DNA from: Thalassobaculum sp. OXR-137
GTDB lineage: Bacteria > Pseudomonadota > Alphaproteobacteria > Thalassobaculales > Thalassobaculaceae
Assembly (NCBI RefSeq): GCF_034377285.1
Contig: NZ_CP139715.1
Coordinates: 248,001 to 312,000, forward strand
Reading direction: 5' to 3'
Length of the DNA: 64,000 bases
This document shows, piece by piece, positions 49,189 to 60,367 of this stretch. The notes beneath the pieces are model-generated. The model did not search any database. It saw only the letters and a program-made list of their open reading frames with translations, and was not told the DNA's origin. The stretch's first letter is position 1; every line of letters starts with the position of its first letter. Position numbers and translations under genes: made by a program.

Positions 49189-49393
49189 CCCCCGTCCCGG
49201 ATTTAATCCGGGACGGGGGCGTGTCGAAGGGCCGGCCGCCCCATGTCCTCCGGGTCCCGGCCCGCCCCCGGGTCAGGCCCGGGGCCGTCCGGGATGACGG
49301 TCGTGTTGTAAAAATAACTCATCCGTCATCCCGGCGAGCTCCGGGCCTGACCCGGAGGTCGGCCGGGACCCAGTGCCCCTTCGACACGTCCCC
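49189..49393. repeat. Composite inverted repeats, intergenic (copy 9)
   Basis: This fills most of the 348-base gap before the asparaginase gene. It contains GTCCCGGATTTAATCCGGGAC (a self-complementary hairpin at 49195), GGGCGTGTCGAAGGGCC with its complement CCCTTCGACACGTCCC at 49376, and between them the CGTCATCCCGGCGAGCTCCG arm and its counterpart ending GGGATGACGG. It looks like one element inserted in another. Confidence 0.75.
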
Positions 49394-49513
49394 CGGCAGA
49401 ACGCCGGGGTCCTGCCCAGGGGGAGGTCGCGGGTGTGGGAAGGAGCGGTCTTCCCATCTCGACAACATCCCGGCTTCCGCGCATCTTCCCGCCAACCAAA
49501 AAGGAGGGAAGAC

Positions 49514-50551
49514 ATGGCCAAACCTCGGATCGCGGTCTTCGCGCTCGGTGGGACGATCGCAATGGTGAAGGGCGAGGCCGGGGTGCGCCCGGGTCTCACC
49601 GCAGAGCAGCTCGTCGCCGCCGCACCGGGCATCGACGCCCTGGCGCGGATCGAGGCGCGCACGGTCAGCACCATCGGCAGTTCCGACCTCTCCGTCGACA
49701 ACGTGCTGGAGGTTGCCCGCGCCATCGAGGCGGCGGTCGCCGACGGAGCGGACGGGGCCATCGTCACCCAGGGCACCGACACGATGGAGGAATCCGCCTT
49801 CCTGCTCGACCTCGCCCTGCGGGTGGACGTGCCGGTGGTCGTCACCGGCGCCATGCGCAATCCGCTTTCGATCTCCCATGACGGGCCCGGCAACGTCTAT
49901 GCCGCCATGCAGGTGGTCACCGATCCGGCGGTCCGCCGGGAGGCCCGGTCGCTCGGCGTGATGGTCGTCATGCTCGACACCATCCACGCCGCCGTCGACG
50001 TGGCCAAGATGAACTCCAGCCGGATCGACGCCTTCGCCAGCCCGGAGGCCGGACCGCTCGGCGTGATCGTGGAGGACCGGGTGCGGCTGACCGGCCGGCC
50101 GGTGCGCGACCACAAGACCGCGCTGGACGCCGAACTCGGCGACACCCTGCTGACCGGGATCGAGCCGCCGCTGCCAACGGTCGCCCTGCTGACCATGGGC
50201 CTGGGCGAAAGCGGCGGGCTGGTCGCCGCGATGCTCGCCGACCCGGAGAGCTTCGGCTATGCCGGCGTCGTGCTGGGGGCGATGGGCGGCGGGCACACCC
50301 CGTCCTGGATCGCGCCGCAGATGGACGACCTGGTCGCCCGCCTGCCGGTGGTGATGGCCGGACGGATGCAGGCCGGCTATGTGCTGGCCAAGACCTACGA
50401 GCGCGCGGGATCGGAGATGGACCTGCTGCGCCGGGGCGTGCGCTCGGCCGGCCGGCTGCCGCCGCTCAAGGCGCGGATGCTGCTGACCGCGATGCTGATG
50501 GGCGGTCTCGACCAGGCGGCCATGGACCGGGTCTGGGCCGCCGCCAACTGA
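49514..50551 (+). CDS. L-asparaginase/glutaminase family protein
   Basis: A 345-residue type asparaginase. The first Thr is in FALGGTIAMVKG, and the second Thr-Asp pair in VTQGTDTMEESAFLLDL with the GAMRNP that follows. DHKTALDAELGDTLL is the region that carries the catalytic Lys. No signal peptide is seen, so it is cytoplasmic and hydrolyses asparagine (or glutamine) to the acid and ammonia. It has an AAGGAGGGAAGAC site. It is convergent with the chemoreceptor gene at 50618. Confidence 0.88.
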   Translation: MAKPRIAVFALGGTIAMVKGEAGVRPGLTAEQLVAAAPGIDALARIEARTVSTIGSSDLSVDNVLEVARAIEAAVADGADGAIVTQGTDTMEESAFLLDLALRVDVPVVVTGAMRNPLSISHDGPGNVYAAMQVVTDPAVRREARSLGVMVVMLDTIHAAVDVAKMNSSRIDAFASPEAGPLGVIVEDRVRLTGRPVRDHKTALDAELGDTLLTGIEPPLPTVALLTMGLGESGGLVAAMLADPESFGYAGVVLGAMGGGHTPSWIAPQMDDLVARLPVVMAGRMQAGYVLAKTYERAGSEMDLLRRGVRSAGRLPPLKARMLLTAMLMGGLDQAAMDRVWAAAN

Positions 50552-50565
50552 GCCCCAAAAGACAG

Positions 50566-50591
50566 CGGCGCCCCGGTTTCCCGGAGCGCCG
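50566..50591. terminator. Terminator-like hairpin between convergent genes
   Basis: CGGCGCCCCGG and CCGGAGCGCCG arms with one mismatch enclose a four-base loop. There is no long T run, so it would be weak in the plus direction. Confidence 0.45.
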
Positions 50592-50617
50592 CCCGTCCCC
50601 CAGGTCAACTCTTGCCG

Positions 50618-52621
50618 TTAAGCCGCCTGCACCCGGCCGACGAAGTGATCGACCACGTCGCGCAGCTCGCCCGACACCGTGTTGGTTCGGCCCGCCGCGT
50701 CGGCGACGTCGCCGACGGTCTCCACCGTGCGGTCCGTCGCCTCGTTCACGCCGCCGATATTCGCCGAGAGCTGCTCGGTACCGCGGGCGGCCTCCTGCAT
50801 GTTGCGGGTGATCTCCGCCGTGGCCGCCTTCTGCTCTTCGACCGCCGCAGAAATCGCCGCGGAGATCTCGTCGACCTTCTCGATGCTGGACACGATCTCG
50901 CGCACGGCCTCCACCGAGGTGCCACAGGCTTCCTGGACCCGGCGGATCTTGTCGGCGATCTCCTCGGTCGCCTTGCCGGTCTGGGTGGCGAGGCTCTTCA
51001 CTTCCGACGCGACCACCGCGAAGCCCTTGCCCGCCTCGCCCGCACGGGCCGCCTCGATGGTGGCGTTCAGAGCGAGCAGGTTGGTCTGCTCGGAGATGCT
51101 TGTGATCAGCTCCACGACCTGGGCGATCGCCTCGGACTGGGCCGCCAGATCCTCCATGGAGGACAGGGTGACCCGCGCCTTTTCGGAGGTATTGCGGACG
51201 GTGTCGCTGGAGCGGGTCACCTGACCGACGATCTCGCCGAAGGAGGAGTCCATCTCCTCCGCCGCCGCCGACACGCTCTGCACGTTGGCGGAGGTCTGCT
51301 CGGAGATCGAGGCGACCTCGGAGCTGCGGTCCTTGGTCTCGCCGGCCACGCTCCGCAGGGTTTCCGCCGATCCGCCCAGCTCCTCCGACACGCCGCGCAG
51401 CTTCTCCAGCCGCTCGCCGATGCTGGTCTGGAACTCGGAGATCGCCGCCTCCAGGGCCGAGGCCCGCTCCTGGCGCCGTTCGTCCAGCTTGGCCTGTTCC
51501 GCCTCCAGCTCCTTGGTGCGGATCATGTTGTCCTTGAACACCTGAACCGCCCGCGCCATCTGGCCGATCTCGTCCTGCGCCTCGGTGGACGGGACCTCGG
51601 TCGACAGCTCACCATCGGCAAGGTGGCCCATGCTCTGGGTCAGAGAGCCCACCGGCACCGTGATGCTGCGCGCCATCAGAATGGCCGACAGGATTCCGAT
51701 GATCAGGGCCGCCAGGGCGACGCCGCCGGCGATGAGCAGCGAGATCTCCGTGGTGCTCAGCATGCCGGCGCCGAGATCGTTCTGCTGGTCGAGGTACCGG
51801 GTCTCCATTTCCTCGATCAGTTCCGCCGACCGGTCGCCGAGAACGTTCAGCGTGTCGGAAATCATCTGGTTCCGCTTGACCGTGAGCTGGACGATCGCGT
51901 CGAAGGTCTCGCCGAAGGTGGTCAGGTCCTCCTGCACCGTGATCGCCCGGAAGTCGCCGGAATCGACCAGTTCGGTGACGATCTCGAGGGCGTTGCCGAG
52001 ATACCGGCGCACATAGCCGATCGCCTCCGGGTCGTTGGTCACCAGGAACCGCTGGGAGGCGAACCGGACCTCCAGGGCGCCTTCGAGCGCGCGCGCCAGA
52101 TCGCCCATGGCGTTGACGTCACCCCAGCCCTTGGCGTCCTCGACCATTTCCTTGATCAGGGTGGTGAAGCGCTCCCCGGTCTCGTCCAGCGTCAGCACGA
52201 TCTTCTTGCGCTCGTCCTGCAGCGCCGAGACGGCGGCAAACGTGGTGCCGTAGGTGGTGATGTTGTCCTGGACCTGGCTCAGAAGGGCGGCCTGATCCGG
52301 ATCGGTCACGGAGGTGCGCGCCTCGTCGAGCAGAGACTGAACGTCGGCAAGCCGCATCTCGACCATGGCCGCGGCACTGGCGGACCCGCTGCTCTCGAAC
52401 GCCTTGGCGCTGATCTGGCTGGTCAGGATCTTGGCCTGGACCCGCGCGATCAGGTTGGTGTTGGTCGCGATCGCGCGATAGGCCGACACGCCTTCCCGGG
52501 ACTGCCAGAGGCTGTATCCGGCCTGCCCCGCCAAGACGAGAAGCAGGACGAGGATAATGCCAAAGCCCGCGGCGAGCCTGGTGCCGATCCGGAAGTTCGA
52601 CAGATAGGAATGGGCCGACAT
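50618..52621 (-). CDS. Methyl-accepting chemotaxis protein (two TM, HAMP)
   Basis: A 667-residue chemoreceptor. TM1 lies at about residues 14-36 ([20 protein letters not shown]), then an extracytoplasmic helical sensor of about 250 residues, TM2 ([21 protein letters not shown]) and a HAMP domain ([20 protein letters not shown]). The signalling tip is [42 protein letters not shown]. It ends in GRVQAA without a CheR tether. It senses an unknown ligand and signals through CheA/CheW. The second chemoreceptor gene is 378 bases upstream on the same strand. Confidence 0.95.
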   Translation of the reverse strand: MSAHSYLSNFRIGTRLAAGFGIILVLLLVLAGQAGYSLWQSREGVSAYRAIATNTNLIARVQAKILTSQISAKAFESSGSASAAAMVEMRLADVQSLLDEARTSVTDPDQAALLSQVQDNITTYGTTFAAVSALQDERKKIVLTLDETGERFTTLIKEMVEDAKGWGDVNAMGDLARALEGALEVRFASQRFLVTNDPEAIGYVRRYLGNALEIVTELVDSGDFRAITVQEDLTTFGETFDAIVQLTVKRNQMISDTLNVLGDRSAELIEEMETRYLDQQNDLGAGMLSTTEISLLIAGGVALAALIIGILSAILMARSITVPVGSLTQSMGHLADGELSTEVPSTEAQDEIGQMARAVQVFKDNMIRTKELEAEQAKLDERRQERASALEAAISEFQTSIGERLEKLRGVSEELGGSAETLRSVAGETKDRSSEVASISEQTSANVQSVSAAAEEMDSSFGEIVGQVTRSSDTVRNTSEKARVTLSSMEDLAAQSEAIAQVVELITSISEQTNLLALNATIEAARAGEAGKGFAVVASEVKSLATQTGKATEEIADKIRRVQEACGTSVEAVREIVSSIEKVDEISAAISAAVEEQKAATAEITRNMQEAARGTEQLSANIGGVNEATDRTVETVGDVADAAGRTNTVSGELRDVVDHFVGRVQAA

Positions 52622-52999
52622 GTCAGCATACCCTTCTTGCTTGTACGTTCCTCCACAGCCTTACGATCTAACAGAAAAGTTAATTTCTCCTGAATGAAAA
52701 AATGGTCATATTTATCTCACTTTTACCCCATGTGGACGCCATAATCTTTCGCGACCGCAAAAAAGTTGGGGGTATCCCGTGTTGCAGAGCAACAAGAGAC
52801 AGCGAGGAATAACAACTTTCGGGTGATTTCAAATAGTTGAGGCGTGCGGCCTCACGGTGCAGCGCACGGTTGCGCTGTCGGATTGCGCAAGGCCCTGCCG
52901 CAGGGTACCGCATTCCCTCGGCCGAAAATTTTCTACGCCGATGGTCGGCGCGGCGACGGCCGAGGGAAATCTGCGCGGAAATACGGACAGGAACGCCGG
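52622..52999. other. Intergenic region between the two chemoreceptor genes
   Basis: 378 bases without a supported gene. The half next to 52621 (52660-52780) is comparatively AT-rich and should contain the promoter of the first chemoreceptor. At 52915-52924 and 52957-52966 the arms CCCTCGGCCG and CGGCCGAGGG form a 10-base inverted repeat, and a shorter CAGCGCA/TGCGCTG pair lies near 52860-52880. These may be terminators for the second gene. Confidence 0.5.
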
Positions 53000-54682
53000 T
53001 CAGCGTCCCATGGCGTTGGCTTCCGCAGACGCACGCTGCATGTTCGCCGACATGTCGTTGGCGACCGTGCTCTGCTCCTCGACGGCAGCGGCCGTGGAGG
53101 CGACGTATTCCTGGACCTCGTCCATGGCCGAGCGGATCGAGGCGAGCGATCCGACCACCTCGGCCGAGACATGCTGCATCCGGCCGATATTCTCGGCGAT
53201 CCTGTCGGTGGCGTTCTTCGCCTGGTTCGCCAGGGTCTTCACCTCGTTGGCGACCACCGCGAAGCCCTTACCCGCCTCGCCGGCCCGGGCGGACTCGATC
53301 GTCGCGTTCAGCGCCAGAAGGCTGATCTGGCCGGTGATCGTGTTGATCGCCTCGACGATGCCGCCCATGGCCGTGGTGGCCTGTTCCAGCTCGGTGGTGT
53401 GATCCCCCGCGGCGACAACCAGGTCGAAGGCGCCGGCGGTCGTGTCCTTCGACTTGATCATGCTCGCCGCGATCTCCTTGACCGAGGCGTTCAGTTCTTC
53501 CGCACCGGCGGCGACCGTTTCCATGAGCTGCTGCACATGTTCGGCGCGCTTGCGGGCCAGCACCTGCGGCGTCACGTCCGCGGCGAACTTCACCACCTTG
53601 AACGGCCGGCCGTTCATGTCGCGGATCGGATTGTAGGAGGCCTGGATCCAGACCTCGCGCCCGCCCTTGCCGATGCGCTTGTACTCGCCGGCGAGGAATT
53701 CCCCGCGCCGCAGCGTGTCCCAGAACGCCGCGTAGTCCGGGCTGGCCTGATAGGCCTGGTCGACGAACAGGCGGTGGTGCTTGCCTTGGATCTCCGGCAG
53801 CGTGTAGCCCATTGTATTCAGGAAGTTCGCGTTGGCGGTGCGCACGACGCCGTTCAGGTCGAATTCGATGACGGCCTGGGAGGCGTGGATGGCGTCGATC
53901 TGACCGCTCGCATCCGCCGCCTTGAGCTTCTGTTCGGTCACGTCGGTGGCGAATTTCACCACCTTGAACGGCTTGCCGTCCAGATCGCGGATCGGGTTGT
54001 AGGACCCCTGGATCCAGACTTCCCGGCCGCCCTTGCCGATCCGCTTGTACTCCGCCCGTTGGGGCTCGCCCGCCGCCAGGGACTTCCAGAACGCCCGGTA
54101 GTCGGCGCCGCCGGCGGTCTCCGGCTCCACGAAGATGCTGTGCGGCTTGCCGCGGATCTCGTCCAGGGAGTAGCCCATGGTGTCGAGGAAGTTCTGGTTC
54201 GCGGTGACGATCGTGCCGTCGAGCTCGAACTCGATCACCGCCATGGTCTTGCCGATGGCATCGACCTGGCCGGCGAAGTTGGAGTCCCGCAGGACCCGCT
54301 CGGTCACGTCGGTCGCGATCTTGATCACGCCGGTCAGCGCGCCGGTACGGTTCTTCACGGGCACATAGCTCGCCCGCAGCCAGATGTCGGAGCCGTCGCG
54401 CTTCATCCGGCGGAACACCCGAGCCTGGGTCTGACCGGCGCGCAACGCCTTCCAGAACCCCCGGTACTCCTCCGACTCGCGCTCGCGCACAGGCACGAAC
54501 ATGCTGTGGTTCTTGCCGACGATCTCCGCCAGGGAGTACCCCATCGCCGTCAGGAAGTTTTCGTTGGCGCTCTTGATGGTGCCGTCGAGATCGAACTCGA
54601 TGAGGGCCTGCGAATGGTTGATCGCCTCCGCAACCTCAGGCTTGTTCTCGTTGTCCGACCGCCGCATGAAAAGAAACATCAT
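53000..54682 (-). CDS. Soluble PAS-PAS-PAS chemoreceptor
   Basis: A 560-residue receptor with no membrane segments. Three PAS/PAC units follow one another (about residues 15-135, 137-257, 259-380). Units two and three share GKGGREVWIQ and SYNPIRD with GKPFKVVKFATDVT-like ends, so they arose by duplication. The C-terminal signalling domain contains [20 protein letters not shown] and [20 protein letters not shown]. Unit one ends KIATDVTERVL. It is presumably a cytoplasmic energy or redox receptor. I chose the ATG at 54682, which has GGGGAAGT upstream and gives an N-terminus MMFLFMRRSDNENKPEV. Confidence 0.9.
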   Translation of the reverse strand: MMFLFMRRSDNENKPEVAEAINHSQALIEFDLDGTIKSANENFLTAMGYSLAEIVGKNHSMFVPVRERESEEYRGFWKALRAGQTQARVFRRMKRDGSDIWLRASYVPVKNRTGALTGVIKIATDVTERVLRDSNFAGQVDAIGKTMAVIEFELDGTIVTANQNFLDTMGYSLDEIRGKPHSIFVEPETAGGADYRAFWKSLAAGEPQRAEYKRIGKGGREVWIQGSYNPIRDLDGKPFKVVKFATDVTEQKLKAADASGQIDAIHASQAVIEFDLNGVVRTANANFLNTMGYTLPEIQGKHHRLFVDQAYQASPDYAAFWDTLRRGEFLAGEYKRIGKGGREVWIQASYNPIRDMNGRPFKVVKFAADVTPQVLARKRAEHVQQLMETVAAGAEELNASVKEIAASMIKSKDTTAGAFDLVVAAGDHTTELEQATTAMGGIVEAINTITGQISLLALNATIESARAGEAGKGFAVVANEVKTLANQAKNATDRIAENIGRMQHVSAEVVGSLASIRSAMDEVQEYVASTAAAVEEQSTVANDMSANMQRASAEANAMGR

Positions 54683-54850
54683 ACTTCCCCGTAACCAGGC
54701 ACCGTGGCCCTTGCGCTGCATCCGGATGAAATGCTCCGCGAACGGGGGAAACTTACGGCAGATCCAATAACAAACGATTAAATCCCAGGCGAGAAGCCCC
54801 AAGTGGTTTACGGGTTTAAACCGTCGATCCCGACCAGCCGGCAGGCGGGG

Positions 54851-55480
54851 CTACATCAGCCCGCCATGGCGCCGGATGAAGGCGACGATTTCGGGCACGC
54901 CGGTGCCGTCCTTCAGGTTGGTGAACAGGAACGGCCGGTCGCCGCGCATCCGCTTCGCATCCACCTCCATCACCGACAGGTCGGCACCGACCAGCGGGGC
55001 GAGATCGATCTTGTTGATGATCAGCAGGTCGGATCGGGTAATGCCGGGACCGCCCTTGCGCGGGATCTTCTCGCCGGCGGCCACGTCGATGACGTAGATC
55101 GTGATGTCGGCCAGCTCGGGGCTGAAGGTGGCGGCCAGGTTGTCGCCGCCGCTCTCGATGAAGCAGATCTGGGCCGAGGGGAACAGGCCGGCCATGCGTT
55201 CGACCGCGGCGAGGTTGATGGAGGCGTCCTCGCGGATGGCGGTGTGCGGGCAGCCGCCCGTCTCCACCCCCATGATCCGCTCCTCCTCCAGCGCCTGGGC
55301 GCGGACCAGGATGCGGCGGTCCTCGTCGGTGTAGATGTCGTTGGTCACGACGACCAGGTCGTTCACGTCGCGCATCGCCTTGCACAGCGCTTCCACGAGC
55401 GCGGTCTTGCCGGAGCCGACCGGCCCGCCGATGCCGACGCGGAAGGGACCGTGGGGGGACATATCGAACGCCGTGCTCAT
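54851..55480 (-). CDS. ureG: Urease accessory protein UreG
   Basis: A 209-residue GTPase that drives nickel insertion into urease. The P-loop is [15 protein letters not shown], the Mg/switch region [15 protein letters not shown], and the nickel-binding CPH motif [15 protein letters not shown] is intact. [19 protein letters not shown] gives the G4 motif. It is the last gene of the cluster and overlaps ureF by four bases. The start used is the ATG at 55480; the frame is open further upstream in ureF. Confidence 0.97.
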   Translation of the reverse strand: MSTAFDMSPHGPFRVGIGGPVGSGKTALVEALCKAMRDVNDLVVVTNDIYTDEDRRILVRAQALEEERIMGVETGGCPHTAIREDASINLAAVERMAGLFPSAQICFIESGGDNLAATFSPELADITIYVIDVAAGEKIPRKGGPGITRSDLLIINKIDLAPLVGADLSVMEVDAKRMRGDRPFLFTNLKDGTGVPEIVAFIRRHGGLM

Positions 55481-56160
55481 GACCGGAACAACCTCGTGTG
55501 CTGGGTTTCGTGTCGCATGGAACACCAGTCGACCATCGGGACGGAAGACCAGAGCGCGTCGGGGTCGGCGGCTTCCGCCTGCGACGCGGTGGAGAGAATA
55601 ACCGGTTCCAGCGTCGCCGTGACCCGCTGACCGTCGGTCTGGCCGATCATCGACAGGCGGATCGCGGCGGAGACCGTGTTGGCCGCCACCCCGTGCAGGA
55701 AGAAGCGCAGGGTGGAGGGTAGGTCGATGCCATGAGCGGCGGCGCAGATCCCGACTGCCACCGGCAGGGCGAGCTCGAGCCTGTCGCGGGCGAAGACCGC
55801 CGCCAGCGCATCCAGCCGGGGCTGCGGCCAGGCGGCCCGGACCGTGCGCAGGAAGGCGCCGCCCTGGACCACCGTCTCCTGGGCCAGCTCCGCGGTGCCC
55901 TTCAGGGCGGCGGCCAGCTCCGCCGTTTCCAGCAGCGCCGCCTCGTCGTCGAGCTGGCGATAGGCGCGGGCGAGCAGGATCGCGTCCTGGCGCGGGGCGC
56001 CGTGTTCCAGCAGACGGGCGGCCCAGGCGTTCAGGCTCGCCGCGTCGGTGACCAGACCCGCCTCCACCGCCCATTCCAGCCCGTGGCTGTAGGCGAAGGC
56101 CCCGATCGGAAAGGACGGCGAGGTCCAGGCCGCCAGTTTCAGCAGGCCGTCAGTGTCCAT
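55477..56160 (-). CDS. ureF: Urease accessory protein UreF
   Basis: A 227-residue all-helical accessory protein that bridges UreD and UreG in the maturation complex. The family opening [30 protein letters not shown] is clear, as is a helical middle with [17 protein letters not shown] and a C-terminal [19 protein letters not shown]. The start is the ATG at 56160, which overlaps the ureE 3' end by 11 bases. The sequence further upstream is the frame of the ureE His-tail and is not UreF. Confidence 0.92.
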   Translation of the reverse strand: MDTDGLLKLAAWTSPSFPIGAFAYSHGLEWAVEAGLVTDAASLNAWAARLLEHGAPRQDAILLARAYRQLDDEAALLETAELAAALKGTAELAQETVVQGGAFLRTVRAAWPQPRLDALAAVFARDRLELALPVAVGICAAAHGIDLPSTLRFFLHGVAANTVSAAIRLSMIGQTDGQRVTATLEPVILSTASQAEAADPDALWSSVPMVDWCSMRHETQHTRLFRS

Positions 56161-56734
56161 GGGTATGGTGGTGGTGATGCCCGGGGCCGTGACTGTGGTC
56201 ATGCCCGTGATCGTGGCTGTGACCGTGGTCATGCCCATGGTCGTGCCCATGGTCGTGCCCATGGTCGTGATCGTGGTGATGGTGGCCGCCGGGGCTGGCG
56301 GGATCGCCATAGGCGCCGCCCTCGGGCTGGAACGGCTGGGTGACGCGGGCGATGTCGGCGCCGAGCCCCTTCAGCATGTCCTCGATCACATGGTCGGGGC
56401 GAATCAGGATCGCGTCGGCATGGATCTCCGCCGGCAGGTGGCGATTGCCCAGGTGCCAGGCCAGCCGGAGCAGGGCGTGGGGCGAGCTCGCCCGCACCTC
56501 CACCAACTCTTCGGGTGCGGCCTCCACCTTGAGCCAGCCGCCGTCGTCGAGCTTCAGCCCGTCGCCGCCGGCCATGGCCACCGGCTTGGCCAGGTCGAGC
56601 AGGACCTCCTCGCCGGCATCGGTGGTCAGCATCATCCGGCGCCGGAACCGTGCGTCGAAATCGAGGGTGACGGCGGCCTTCGCCTCCTCGGCGGGCCAGT
56701 GCCCGGCCCGGGCATGTTCGGTGGCGCGGGTCAT
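56150..56734 (-). CDS. ureE: Urease accessory protein UreE with long His-rich tail
   Basis: A 194-residue nickel chaperone. The N-terminal domain (DFDARFRRRMMLTTDAGEEVLLDLAKPV) and the C-terminal metal domain (LAWHLGNRHLPAEIHADAI, IRPDHVIEDML) are normal. From about residue 148 an extreme His-Asp-Gly tail follows, with GHHHHDHDHGHDHGHDH and ending [10 protein letters not shown], over 20 His in about 45 residues. It would bind many nickel ions. The tail is coded by repetitive sequence that is shared with the ureF upstream region. Confidence 0.92.
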   Translation of the reverse strand: MTRATEHARAGHWPAEEAKAAVTLDFDARFRRRMMLTTDAGEEVLLDLAKPVAMAGGDGLKLDDGGWLKVEAAPEELVEVRASSPHALLRLAWHLGNRHLPAEIHADAILIRPDHVIEDMLKGLGADIARVTQPFQPEGGAYGDPASPGGHHHHDHDHGHDHGHDHGHDHGHSHDHGHDHSHGPGHHHHHTHGH

Positions 56735-56771
56735 GTTCTTCTTTTCCTTCCCCAGTCTCTCTTACTCACTC

Positions 56772-56895
56772 CCCGTCCCGGATTTAATCCGGGATCATTC
56801 CGGGGCCCACCCGTCAGCGGGCCGGATCGCCAGAGATCAAAAGCCCGCCTCTCGCGCCACCCCTCACGTGGGCCCCGGCACAAGGCCGGGGAGTG
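56772..56895. repeat. Composite inverted repeat inside the urease cluster (copy 10)
   Basis: Opens CTCACTCCCCGTCCCGGATT and ends with CCCCGGCACAAGGCCGGGGA and GTGG. The start is shared with copy 9 (GTCCCGGATTTAATCCGGGA), and the end with copy 7. It is one of two elements that fill the 342-base gap 56735-57076 between ureBC and ureE. Confidence 0.75.
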
Positions 56896-56932
56896 GCCGA
56901 GATTAAACATTCTTCAGGTCTCTACCATTCAT

Positions 56933-57049
56933 CGTCATCTCGGCGACCACCGGGCGTGACCCGGGGGTCGGCCGGGACCCAGCGCATCCGTCCGCATCAC
57001 GGTCCCGGCCCGCCCCCGGATTGGATCCGGGGTCGTCCGGGATGACGGG
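56933..57049. repeat. Composite inverted repeat inside the urease cluster (copy 11)
   Basis: Opens CGTCATCTCGGCGACCACCG and closes GTCGTCCGGGATGACGGGC, with GGTCGGCCGGGACCCAGCG and GGTCCCGGCCCGCCCCCGGA in between, as in copies 2, 6 and 9. It follows the ureBC stop by about 30 bases. Confidence 0.8.
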
Positions 57050-57076
57050 CGTGGATGAATCGATGGGCGCTCCCCC

Positions 57077-59122
<2,046 letters not shown>

Positions 59123-59137
59123 GGCCTCTCTCCTCGC

Positions 59138-59440
59138 TCAGCGGATGGGGTCGTGGACGGTGACGAGCTTTGTGCCGTCGGGGAAGGTGGCCTCGACCTG
59201 CACCTCGTGCAGCATGTCGGCGATGCCCTCCATCACCTGATCCTTGGAGACGACCTCCGCCCCCGCCGCCATCAGGTCGGCGACCGAGCGGCCGTCGCGC
59301 GCGCCTTCGACCACGAAATCGGTGATCAGGGCGATCGCCTCGGGATAGTTGAGCTTCACGCCGCGCTCCAGGCGCCGGCGCGCGACCATCGCCGCCATGG
59401 CGATCAGCAGCTTGTCCTTCTCGCGTGGACTGAGTTGCAT
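59138..59440 (-). CDS. ureA: Urease gamma subunit
   Basis: A 100-residue subunit with the family start [20 protein letters not shown], the middle [26 protein letters not shown], and the end [26 protein letters not shown]. It is of normal length and is not fused. It lies 15 bases before the UreB-UreC gene and 84 bases after ureD. Confidence 0.97.
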   Translation of the reverse strand: MQLSPREKDKLLIAMAAMVARRRLERGVKLNYPEAIALITDFVVEGARDGRSVADLMAAGAEVVSKDQVMEGIADMLHEVQVEATFPDGTKLVTVHDPIR

Positions 59441-59524
59441 AAGACCCTCCCGCTCCTCTGCACCGCATAGGTTGCCGCCGGTTCGCCTCGGCGTCGATCC
59501 TTTTTCGCACCTGCGAAAACGGCG

Positions 59525-60361
59525 CTATACCGACCAGATCACCGGCATCCGCGCCGGCCGGTTCAGCCAGGCGGACCGCGTGGCGCTCCAGATCGCGGCC
59601 AGCGCAGTGCGCGCGGCGGCCGGATCCCCAGCCAGGATCCGCACCGCCACGCAGTCGCCCGACAACGCGCTGGCGCCGATCCGCAGGCCGTCGACCGGGG
59701 CCTGGGCGCGGGCGATCTCGACCGCCTGCCCCGCCCCCTCGCCGACCAGCAGCAGCATGGCCAGCGCCTTCGCCCCGTCGAGACCGGCCGCCGCCGCCAT
59801 GGTCCCGGCGATATCGCCGTCGAGCCCGAAATCGTCGGCCCAGACCAGCCTGCCGTCGCGGCGCAGGCGGATCCGGTCCTTCAGGCTGCCGCTGGCGAAC
59901 ACCTCGCCGCGGGCGATGCGGCCGAGCACGACGGTCTCGGCATAGGCGAAGCGGCCGCCGGCGGCGACGTCGATCTCGGTGGAGCGCAGAAGCCGGGAGC
60001 CGTCGAACAGAATGGTCCCGGAGGACAGCATCTCCAGCACCGCGCCGGGGCCGACCCGATAGCTGTTGGTCAGCACCGCCTCGGCCCCGTCGCTGCGGTA
60101 GACCTTCTCGGCGGCCTGGGTGGTGGCGAGCAGCGCCTCGTCGGCGCCGACATCGAGGGACACGCTCAGCCGGTCGCCGCCGACCACCCCGCCGGCCACA
60201 TTGGCGACGACGAAGGTCCGGGGCTCGCCGCCCTCCCCATAGGGGCGGAACAGGCGCATCGGCGGGGTGTAGTAGCTGCGCAGCACCCGGCCCGACCCGA
60301 CCGACACCTCCAGGGCGCCGGCATAGCGCTGCAGCGCCTCCTTGCGGGCGGTCACGGGCAT
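59525..60361 (-). CDS. ureD: Urease accessory protein UreD (UreH)
   Basis: A 278-residue scaffold that binds the apo-urease and recruits UreF and UreG. Recognisable blocks are LFRPYGEGGEPRTFVVANVAGGVVGGDRLSVSL, LATTQAAEKVYRS and LPxGTILFDGSRLLRSTEI-like SSGTILFDGSRLLRS. The C-terminal third is weakly conserved, as usual. Its start lies six bases after the stop of the cupin gene, so it is part of the same unit. Confidence 0.92.
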   Translation of the reverse strand: MPVTARKEALQRYAGALEVSVGSGRVLRSYYTPPMRLFRPYGEGGEPRTFVVANVAGGVVGGDRLSVSLDVGADEALLATTQAAEKVYRSDGAEAVLTNSYRVGPGAVLEMLSSGTILFDGSRLLRSTEIDVAAGGRFAYAETVVLGRIARGEVFASGSLKDRIRLRRDGRLVWADDFGLDGDIAGTMAAAAGLDGAKALAMLLLVGEGAGQAVEIARAQAPVDGLRIGASALSGDCVAVRILAGDPAAARTALAAIWSATRSAWLNRPARMPVIWSV

Positions 60362-60367
60362 GACCGC

